In this document: positions 31,509 to 41,432 of the stretch, piece after piece
Layout: each line of letters begins with the position of its first letter
Position numbering within the stretch: position 1 is the stretch's first letter
Source: Ilyonectria destructans
Taxonomy: Eukaryota > Ascomycota > Sordariomycetes > Hypocreales > Nectriaceae
Direction of reading: 5' to 3'
DNA: 64,000 nt
Assembly (NCBI GenBank): GCA_020740775.1
Contig: JAHEWK010000008.1
Location: forward strand, 1,364,001-1,428,000
The notes under the pieces: model-generated
Told to the model about the DNA's origin: nothing
The model's input: the letters and a program-made list of their open reading frames with translations, nothing else
Database searches by the model: none
Position numbers and translations under genes: made by a program

Positions 31509-32270
31509 GATGGTCTTTGAGGCTTTGACTTGTGTAAGATCGAGAGGCTAAGAGATGGGGAGAAAGGGATCATCCTAGATATAAATATTGAGCATTGTTA
31601 TTTTAGGGGACTTGAACTTGGCCGCTTCCTAGTGGGGAATCCCCCCGTGCCAACAGGCCAACTAGGCCCTTTTTAGTCATGGGTTTAGCCGCGCTGGAGG
31701 ATCATGGTCCTTGGATGAATGGCTCAACAATACACGTCTTGCTTAATACAAGGTGACCAAAGTCAACGATTCATCGATGAGCAAACTGGATGTGCCGGAA
31801 CACAAGATCATTCAGTTAATCACAAGAGAGAAACTTGCAGTCTGCATATTTGACAACAAAGCCAAGTCCTGATAGGTCAAACTACTGTGTTGCCAAGAGT
31901 CTTCCATGGAGCGAGACCAGGCAGTGACCAATTAATTAGTTCTCCTCTTTCTGCTGGGAAACTGGAATGACGTGTGGCCAAATGGCAGTCTCAAAAATTC
32001 GTCGATTTCGTCGGCGGCAATGGTTAACCGTTGAACAAGGTGCTGCTGCCCCCCCCCCCCCCCCCCCCTTATCACACCCGTCAGGCGAGCGTCGGGCTAA
32101 TATAATTATCAATACCTTGAAATGAGAGGAAACAGCACGGTGGTTAGCTTACAGTGAACAGAAAGTCCTTCTCTCGGTCATGTTTGCCGACTCGCAAGTC
32201 TAGTTGTAGGAGCTCTTCCAGAACGTATATGTCTTTTCGAATAGTCGAGGAGCGGCTACTGCTTTGCTTG
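31509..32270. other. intergenic with a 20-C homopolymer
   Basis: No gene seen. The run of 20 consecutive C at 32049-32068 is the longest homopolymer in the window and may be a sequencing-length uncertainty. Confidence 0.6.
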
Positions 32271-33007
32271 TCAGTATCCAAGCCCATGTTTGAAATAACA
32301 CTCAACGTACAGCCGTCTTGCACTTCTAGACTTCCAAGACCTTGCTTCGCTGTCGTTAATGATAGTCGTAATAAACACGATGTCCAGTCGACGATCAAGC
32401 AGGGAGCTGAGACACACAAGGCTCAGTGTTTGAGCAAGCTCATTGATGGTGGAACTTTGACATGTTTCTTCCGCCCACCGTGAGGCCATGTCTATGACAC
32501 GAGAATTTGCTAGCAGTTTTACGTCCCTGAGTTCTCTCTCTCTGTCACGGCCAGGAAAAACACGGTCCAAGAAACAATTAGCTGGTGAACCAAAGGCATA
32601 CCCCTCACCGGGGGCTAGAACATTCAGGGTGCACAAGCCGAACCAGACGATGGCCGTCTTCAAAGGATCATATATCTTGCCTGCCGCGCCATAGCACTCA
32701 GGTGCACGCCAAGCATGCGTTCCTCCTAGGCGGTACCACTCGCGGCCAACAAAGTCCTGGACAAACACAGAATCACTAATGTCGGCAACCTTGGCAATAA
32801 CTTTGCGCTCCGGCTGAGTGCAAACAAGAATATTTGCGGGCTTGAAGTCTCCATGAGCTATGCCGTTTGTATGAAGCGCAGTGAGCCCGAGGGCAGCTCA
32901 GCTGAGAACACTTCAAAACGATGGTGACCCCGTTTTTTTTCAGACTGATATCTCTTCTATAGACAGACCCAATCTGTGCCTCAACAAAACTTGACCCTAC
33001 GGCTTTT
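32271..33007 (-). pseudogene. protein-kinase-like remnant
   Basis: Reading the minus strand from about 33,005, a short N-lobe-like piece (GSSFVEA…VTIVLK) is joined directly to a catalytic-loop segment, ALHTNGIAHGDFKPANILV (HxDxKxxN type, about 32,820-32,880). ADISDS follows where DFG is expected, and then GGTHAWRAPECYG (the activation-segment/APE motif, about 32,690-32,730). The intervening N-lobe helices are missing and a frame change separates the first piece from the loop. After the APE motif the C-lobe fades and stops at 32,271. I interpret it as an internally deleted kinase. It lies head-to-head with, and nearly touches, the HeLo gene that starts at 33023. Confidence 0.65.
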
Positions 33008-33022
33008 CCCCTTCTTTTCGAT

Positions 33023-34651
33023 ATGGCCCTCGAGCTTGGAGGCTTTGTTATAGGTGCGGCTTCTCTGCTTGCCGGCTTCAAAGGTGCCATAGATAGCTTC
33101 GTCTTCCTATCTGACGTATTCCGCGGCTTCGACGATGCGTCCTTCCACACGGCAAAACTCGAGATCGAGAAGCAGCGCCTTCAGATATGGTGCGTTTTCT
33201 TCGGCACTGACGAAGACTCGGACTGCGAGAAGCTGCTAGATCAGCCAGAAGCAATCCAGTCACTCGTCGTCTACATCTTCGAAGAGTTCGTCGACGCAAC
33301 GAGAAACTTAGACAAGATGAGAACAAAGTACGGCCTGGAGCTTGTAAAGCCAGGTATCGAACTTCAAAGCGCAAACGCAAAGACAGTGCGCATGTCTGAG
33401 CTTCTTGCTGATCTGGCGGCGCGACAAACCGAGAAATCGTCCAAACTGAAGTGGTGGAAGAAGGGATTTCCCTGGGCGCTCGACCTTGCCAGGTTTGAAA
33501 AGCTTCTGGACCGCCTGGAGTGCCTAAATGACTGCATAGAAGGGTGGTGCCTCGGATCGACCTACCCGTATTTCCGCAGGGCCTGCCCTCGTTTCTGGTT
33601 CCAGGCCATGGTCCGGAATACCTTCAGACTTATCAGCAGTCGGCGCAAGAAGTCCTTGCCATGTGCGCGACAGCCAAGAGCATCAAAATGAAAGCGACCG
33701 TTATTAGCAATGTTCCAGAAGTCAAGTTTGATCAGTTGGAGTTTCACGGAGCCGGCGTGCGACTCGCCGATGGTCCTCGTCGTGATCTTGCTCTCTTTCG
33801 CCATCAACAGAGCTCCCCTGTCGTTCAGGTGGTTATCGTGGACTGGAACCAGCCAAACGACAGCTTGACACCGGATGAAAGACGAGAAGCGCAGAGGCGA
33901 GTCAAGACTTTATGTCTACTATTCCGGCAATTTCCAGCTGACCAGGCCACGCATTTTCGAGTTTTTGCCATGTCTAGGCCTGGTCGAAAATCCGGCTTAC
34001 GCCAGAGATCACCCAGGCCACAAGGAGCAAGGTTTCGTTTTTGGATACCCATCACAAGACTCGGGGAAACCAGAGTCTCTTCTTGCAAGCTTCAAAAGTC
34101 TGCAGCATGTTCCGGCTGGAGACCGTTTCCGACTGGCCCAAAGCCTTGCATCGGGGCTGTTGCTTCTTCATTCCTCAAACTGGCTCCACAAGAACATTTG
34201 CAGCGACAATGTTGTCGTCTTCAGGTCGACGAATAGTCAACTCACTAAGGATACAAGCTACATAGCATCACCGTACTTTACTGGTTTCTCCTACGCTCGG
34301 CCCGATGCTCCAGGTGAAGCATCCATGGAGAGGCCAGAGACTAGCTCATTGGACTTTTATCGCCGCCCAGGCTCCGAGAATGGTTCGTCGCGGTATAACG
34401 ATATTTATAGCCTGGGTGTCGTCTTATTCGAGATTGGCCTATGGCGGAGCGCGGAGTCTGCTTGCAGCAAAGGAAATCCCAAGACTAAGACAGAAGTATT
34501 GAAGTTTCCTAACCATAATTGTGGGATTAGGAAAAAGCTGTGTTCGAGAATGGGCAGCGTGTATGCTGCGGTTGTGCATCGGTGTCTAAACTCGGATTTT
34601 AACGTCCATGAGCACTCACAAGACGATGGTGAGCTTATCAAAATGTTCTAG
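33023..34651 (+). pseudogene. HeLo-domain + pseudokinase gene with two frameshifts
   Basis: From ATG 33023 the first ~180 residues match the HeLo (prion-inhibition and propagation) domain: MALELGGFVIGAASLLAGFK, a second helix, then KLEIEKQRLQIW. Near 33,530-33,560 similarity switches frame (net loss of 1 or gain of 2 nt) and near 33,930-33,965 it switches back, so about 400 nt are read in another frame. The remainder is a kinase-fold C-lobe ending at 34,651: WLHKNICSDNVVVF where HRD would be, no DFG, then YNDIYSLGVVLFEIG. Lack of the catalytic Asp makes it a pseudokinase. HeLo domains are membrane-damaging death effectors in known systems. No intron explains the shifts; a sequencing or assembly error is the alternative to a pseudogene. 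Confidence 0.75.
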
Positions 34652-35705
34652 CTGACAGTCGTCCGAGGTTTAGGCTCGTGTTGGGCTTGAGCTAGCTAGG
34701 GAATAGTAAAGCTAGGGAGTTAGTTAAACATAAGTGCGTTACCGCATAAATCAAGCTCAAGCGGAGGACCGATCATAGCTCGTGGAAGTAGTAGCTGTTG
34801 TTAGAGTGGAGATTCCTCTTCTTAAGGGAGCGAAGGGCCCTAGCAAATAATCTGATAAAAAACTACAGATCCATAATCAATACATAGCTTCCTATAGAGG
34901 AGCAGCAATTAGAGTGTTTAGAAAAGAGGCCATCTCTGTCCTATTTCCGAGGGCTCCTCCCTTTATTTACACAGCTCAAGCCAATTCAAATCTCCAACCA
35001 TGATCCACCAACTCAGCATTTTGCCTTCGCGGCCCCTGGATGGTATGAATTAACTAATAATAAAAAAGCTGCCGCAGGTTTACAGGCACCACAGGCAAAG
35101 CCAGGCGCTCCCGGAAGCACCCACACATGGCTCCCGGAGGTATAGATAACTCATTTTCAACCTCGCAATAGACCTTCTGAGACCTTTTGAGCTTGCGAGG
35201 CAAATAGTGCAGAAAACAGTATTCGTGCTTTACGGTAGACATTCCGAGCCTTTACCGTGCCCCAATGAACTTGCAAAGCGAATACTCCGTCTATGGGAAT
35301 CCGCTCAGCGACGGCCCCTGTCCTCAATGAGCCATCCTTTTATTTAGACAGCAACAACAGCATTCTCGCTTACGCCTGCACCTATCATTGAAACTTCCAA
35401 CAAACCCCGAGGCTGGCGACAGCTAACTTCAAGATCCAAGGGTCGCGGGTCGAGGGCGGGCCCATCTGGGTGAAGTTTACCAGCCTTAGCCCTAGAAACA
35501 ATAAACCATATAAAGATAAAAGTTCCTTTTTCTCATTTTATACTTCATATCTGATGCCCTAATAAATATCTGCAATTTCTATCTACTTATGAATAACAAT
35601 ACTCTAAAAATGTCTACAAATTATGAAAATAGTGTCTAACTTTGTCCAGTCTCTATGTGTGTCTATTTCCCTCCTTTCCCTCCCCCTCTCGATGTCGAAC
35701 CCGGT
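34652..35705. other. intergenic, AT-rich, repeat-like
   Basis: No gene recognised. 35,506-35,570 resembles 27,674-27,735, so part of this spacer is dispersed-repeat debris. Confidence 0.5.
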
Positions 35706-38700
35706 TTATTCTCGAGAGAACAGTGCCTTCACCTTGGCCCATGTATTCTTCTTGGGAACCCTTGCCAGCCAGTAAACGCCCACCGCAAGAAAGCAATTAA
35801 AGATGATGTACACCCAAATCAGTCCAAAGTTTCTCCATCGGTCATCATATTCTATTCCCACGGCCTGCAGATACACATCAGTCTGAGCAACAGAGCAAAA
35901 CATGCACTGGTCGGTGCTCGACGGGTTTTGCAGCGAACCGCCAGCTGATTGCATGAATGGCTCGAGATATTCGCCGCAGGTGAGATTGTTGGCGGGCTGC
36001 AATGTCAAGAACTCAATGGCAGAGCACTGGACTTCTTGTTTCGCTACGCCGTCGGAAAGCATTGCGCTAATGATGTATGTCATCGGCGAGACCCGATACA
36101 TAAACTTCCAGAATCCTGGAAGGCTGGAGTATGCAACGATAACGCTATCAATAGAGTCAGTCGATCTGAACGATAATGTTCTGTAGGAATTATTAAGGGA
36201 CGTCAAATCTTACCCAGAAAATATCAGAGTCATCATGAACAGCAACAGCGAGAGAGTAGCACCAATCTCTGCCGTGGGCACACCCGCCACGGCCATGTCT
36301 GCGAAAGTTCCCTCGTAGATCATGAAAGCCCACAACAGTAAGAACATTAAGCCACCTCTTTCGTGCTCCGTACCGGTGACCTCGCCATTTTGATACATAC
36401 CGACCAGGAAATAGAACGGCAGGTAGATGACAAGTGCAGCCACGGAGTTCCACGGCATCTCAACCACCAGGTTCGACACCACGAAAACATACCAGGAATA
36501 CGTCTTCGAGGACCTTTCACGCCCTTCATAGAGAGTCCTCTGGGCAATGAAATTCGGCATCGTCTGGTACATCAAGAACGCGAAAATGACAACAAGCATG
36601 AAGATCGAGTACAGTTGGTTTTGGAGACCTTGAATCGAAAGAGGTGAGTCCTGGAAGGAGAGGCCAATGAATAAACTCTGAAAGACATTAGCAATATTCT
36701 AAACAGGCCACAATGCATTGAAACTTACGTTGCCCAAGCAAAGAAGCAGCTTAGCGTAGATGTAAGTCGGTGTTCGCCAGTATTGTTCAAAAACACGCTT
36801 CATGCAAACCCAAAATTGGAGTTGAACTGGGGCTGCATAGGTTGTGTTTGAATCGGAAGCACTCTCTGGGCTCGGAGTTGTGGTCCTAAGACCTGCAAGC
36901 TTCTCCAGCTCGACTTGAGCAGCCGTATATTCGGGGCTTTCTCTCCAAGTGGCTGTCCAATCCCGATCCGTATGGGCTCCTGGGGCGGCACCGATGACGC
37001 GCAGCATCCATTCCGCAGGGTTCTCCTTCGCAGTGCATGGCACTGCCCCAAACTTTTCAAAGTAGTTGGTCATAACCTTGGAGTTCTCGCCAATGTCGCC
37101 AAAGTACACGGTCCTTCCGCCCCGGGCCAGGAGTAAGAGGCGATCGAATTGTTGGAACAGCATGGCAGAAGGTTGATGGATAGTGCAAAGGATTGCTTGT
37201 CCGTGGTCCGAAAGTTTTCGGATGAGAGCAGTAATAGACCAAGCAGTTTGACTGTCCAAGCCTGAGGTCGGCTCATCGAGGAATAGCAGAAGATCGGGCT
37301 TGCCGGCCAACTCAACACCAATAGTAAGACGCTTTCGCTGCTCGACGTTGAGGCCTACAAGGAAAATGTTAGTATCCGCAATGTGATGTGGCACCATTCA
37401 TACGTACCTTCTCCTGGCACACCTATCACGGCATCTGCGTATGCTTCCATTTCCAGCAACCGAATCACTTCTTCAACATACTCATATTTCTCCTGCCTGG
37501 TCGTCGAAGCAGGCTGCCTAAGCTCGGCGCTGAATCTTAAAGCTTCTCGAACAGTCGAAGTTCCCAGATGAATATCCTGTTGTTGAACATAGCCGGTCTT
37601 TCTTTGGAAAGAGTTTGATCGCGGATGCCCGTTGAGGAGGACATCGCCAGTCACAACGCCCATTGTAACTCGGTCTGCGAGTACATCAAGGAGGGTGGTT
37701 TTGCCAGCTCCAGTAGCACCCTGAGATCATATTAGCATTCACTGTGTAGCCGTTGATAGCATTCGACTCACCATGAGGGCCGTTAAGGTACCAGGTTTTA
37801 CCCATCCATTTACTCGGTCAAGGATCCGTCGGTTTTCTCCTTTGATGTTGATGTCATAACACAGATCTTTCCAATGAAAAACAGCTGTTTGTCTTTGGAT
37901 TTTGATCATTTTCTCAGTACCAGGTAAGCTTGTGGCAGGAGTGTCCGGGGGGATAGAAGTTTGGGGAACTCCAACGTCAGCAGACTCCTCATCGCGAGAT
38001 TTAGACTGGCGTTGTCGATATCCTTGTCGGAAGACGAGAACCTCGCCCTTAGATGGACTGAGTGAGAAGTATTCGGAAGCGAAGATGTAAGCCAGTGAGA
38101 AAAAGATAAAGAAGCCGACAAGAATGCCAAAGTTCCTGCTCGCGTTAGTGAGTAATCCAGGCAGGGACTTGACACTACCTACCTCCACACGTGCGAATAT
38201 TTATAGCCATATGCTGCCTCAATGTAGGTGTCGCCGACAATGAAATTGTCACCGGGAGCCGCTCCAGCAGTAGCACAAGTCTGTTGAAGCGGGCTGACGT
38301 CTGCATAGGGACCACCCATTGGGATCATTATCGAACACGGAAAACTTCGGTTCCTGAATTCGTTCGCGACCAAGGCCTCGTATCCGTATGCGATTGGGTT
38401 CACATAGTTGATCCATCTCAGCCATCCTTTCATATTTCGAGTGGGGAGAATATAACCGGTGTAAATGACCAGTGCAAGGATCAGCAATGCTGCAGGGGCT
38501 AAAGCCTGGTGAACTGTCTTGGTGGATTGGCCAATGGTGCGGAGAATCATAGACATCGTCAACGTGGTGCTGAACCCGAAGAGCAGGAAGATGAAGAAAG
38601 CTGAAGCGTCTCGACGAAGGTGTGACATGAAGTAGAGAGGGACATTGAATGCCAAGGTAGAGATGACTTTAAGTGGCAGGTCGCAAATCGTGGATGAAAT

Positions 38701-40661
38701 AGCTTCGGAGAATGGCCGGTAGAGTGCGTAGCGAGTATGCTTCTCAACGATGGGTCGTTGTGCATAGAGAGAAAGGATCTGTAAGAATCAGTACAAGTTT
38801 GACGAGATGGTAATTTCCAATCTTACCTCAAGAGCACTGCTCAATCCATTGAACAAGATGGCGAAAAAGATGATCGAGCACCGACTGCCCATGGTTTCTG
38901 CGGTATCGGCGAGATCGAAGAAGACACTTCCGAGGACAAGAGAAATGAAAAAGTTGCCTAGAGCGGTGATGACGAAGAAAGTCTTGTCACCGAGGAGCCT
39001 TTGGATTCCGCGGGTCATGCAAAGCTGGACCTGCATTGGGATGGAGATTGTGTAGGGACTTGATGTTGGCCTGGCTGATATTTAGCGAGAGGTTATCAAT
39101 GAGGCTGGGAAATGTCTTACAGGAGTGGTGCCTGTTGAGCACTCCTTGCTTCACGAAACTTTTGAAGCTCAGGGCCATGTAGTGGGTACTGTTCTTCAAA
39201 GGCTGCGATGTCTCGAAGCAATTCTGCTCTCGTTTGGCTCATTCTCCATTCATCAGCAAACTCGTCCGGCGTTCTAGGCACTTTGTCTTCGAAACCAGGT
39301 CGCACAATCCGCTCAGAAGGGTTGGTCAACGAGGTGAGGAAGTCAGCCGTCGTCTGTCGATCGGGGCAGTGGTACCCCATGTTCGTAAAATACTCTTTTG
39401 CCGACTCCCTGGGCCCAAAGTACATCTGTCGACCCTCATAAAGGACAGCGACTTTGTCGAACTCCTAGAAAACAATTGTTAGTACGTCCAGATTCAGATA
39501 TTTTCTGTAGGAGAACTTACATCGTAGGCAAGCTGACTGGCTTGGTACAGGGCTACAATCGCACTTGTACCTCCCATGCGTGTGCTCAGCCTCAGAGTCT
39601 TGACAAACTCAAGAGAGGTTGCGCTATCCAAGCCCCTAGTGCTGTTGTCCCAGCACTGGATGGTGCTCTGGTTGAGAGTCGCCTCGGCGATACTGACACG
39701 TTTTCGTTCACCTCCAGAAACACCACGAACAAAATCATCGCCGACTTTGGTGTTCATCGTATTGGAAATTCCAAAAATGGCCATGACGACGTCCCTAAGG
39801 TGCTGAGCGTAAGCCTTTCGAGACACCCCATCGAGACGATTCTGAGGCGTTCTTGCAAGAGCTGCAAAGAGTAGAGTATCTCCGACAGTGAGCTGTGGGA
39901 AATGGATATCCGTCTCAGCCTGGTAGATGATTTCTCCACGGAAATGGTCATGCATCACGTTCCATGGGATGCCTGGATACCGTTAGTCATTATCCCATAT
40001 TGGTTCTGAGAAAGGCTAACCTTGATAATTGAACTCGGAGGACGTATCAATATGTAACCCATGCGTGTGTCCAGATATGGACTTGAGTAAAGTAGAGACA
40101 CCACTGTGATGAGTTAGTAAACGTCAAGACTATAGCCAAGGAGATCATGCAAGGTGTCACTTGCCTCCCAGGTCGGCCCAAGACGAGTACCATCTCGCCA
40201 CTCTTAGCCAAGCCATCAAACCCATTCAAGATCTGAATTTTGCTCTTTCGTCGAACGGCCCAGTCCGCAAGCTTCAGGGGTGCCTCCCATAGAACATTCA
40301 GAACATCTTTCTGGTAGTCAGTCGAAGTGCCAAACCCATAAACACCTAGATTTCGGTAGGAGACTCCAGCAGTATGGCGAGGGTACTTGACAGGATCCCG
40401 TGAGAATGCATGGAGGAGGGCACCTGCCCAGCGCTTGGGGTCAAACTCCGGAGAATTTGGATCGAGCTTGGGATCTGTGGAGAGGAATGGATTGATATCT
40501 GGTGGAAAGGCGGAGAAGGTTCGAGAAACGGAAAAGGATCTGGCTAGGCTGACGATATTCTCTTCGCCGCTCTCTGAAATGGTGTCAGATCCGTCGGCTT
40601 GATCATCAGAGGACAAAGAGACGCGCTCCTGGGGTTTCTCTAACTCTGCCATGGCGGCCAT
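35706..40661 (-). CDS. PDR-type (ABCG) full-size ABC transporter
   Basis: Eleven exons on the minus strand: 40165-40661, 40021-40103, 39521-39972, 39121-39464, 38827-39070, 38183-38778, 37772-38135, 37408-37720, 36729-37354, 36214-36677, 35706-36144. All joins keep phase and give 1473 aa. Layout is NBD1-TMD1-NBD2-TMD2, the pleiotropic drug resistance order. NBD1 has a degenerate Walker A, GRPGSGVST (Val where PDR proteins usually have Cys), a normal [13 protein letters not shown] signature and [16 protein letters not shown]2 has canonical [11 protein letters not shown] and [13 protein letters not shown] with the degenerate signature [14 protein letters not shown]. Intron 1 uses a GC donor. 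Expected role: plasma-membrane efflux of hydrophobic toxicants or metabolites. The adjacent divergent Zn2Cys6 gene may control it. Confidence 0.93.
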
Positions 40662-41432
40662 TGGCGGGAAGAAAGTGGAATTGCGCCGTGAAGAGTAATT
40701 GAAGCAGATTGAAGTAGAGAGAAACGAATGGATATTCTTCAAAGTGCATTGAGAAGTACAGGGGAACCTCAATATAGATTTATATACGGGTGAAAACGTG
40801 GATGGAGCGGCACTTGCATCAGCCAACCGTAGATCGGATGTCTATCTCGGGATCGCCCACGTCGGGATTGGCGTCGTCTCCCATCTCCGACGACTTGATC
40901 CTTGGAATTTTCCAACGGGCGATATTCACATGTCAAGGCCATCCAACGAGGCCTCCGCTAGAACGCCGCAATACGACGGCGTCAGGTGGACGAGAAGCTC
41001 ATCTCGGGAGATAAAGGGCTGCCTGCGTTCGGGATTCCGCAACTAGACTCCGGGGCCCAGCAGGATTTCCGCAGTGGATCACTCTGCCAGAGCACCGATA
41101 AATCAGCGGCGCCGCAGTAGAATATCCTGACGCCCCCATCGTCAGATACGCGATCCAAGCTTCGGGAAACGCAAGAAAAGCGGACGCCGCAGGTTCCCTG
41201 ATCCCCGGATGCTAATCCGAATCGGGAAAGTCGGCGCCGAGCACGTCCAACGTCAACTCCGGAGCTGGCGTTCGGAATTTGCTTCCTCAGCATAACCACA
41301 TTCATGACGTCCCGTTTCTGAGGCGTGCTATATGTTCCCGCTGTTCCGGGAAATTCCAGGTCTGCAGATTTCCCGCATCCCAGGAGCGGAGTTCACGTCG
41401 GCAACGAACACTGTCTCGACGCTGTCTCGCAG
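40662..41432. promoter_or_regulatory. shared divergent promoter region (transporter / regulator)
   Basis: 771 bp separate the start codons of the ABC transporter (minus) and the Zn2Cys6 factor (plus). The region is rich in CGG/CCG triplets, the half-sites bound by Zn2Cys6 proteins. No other gene fits here. Confidence 0.5.
41217..41225. promoter_or_regulatory. candidate everted CGG site (CCG-N3-CGG)
   Basis: CCGAATCGG inside the shared promoter has the everted-triplet form used by some Zn2Cys6 regulators of drug-efflux genes. Such short motifs arise often by chance. Confidence 0.2.
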
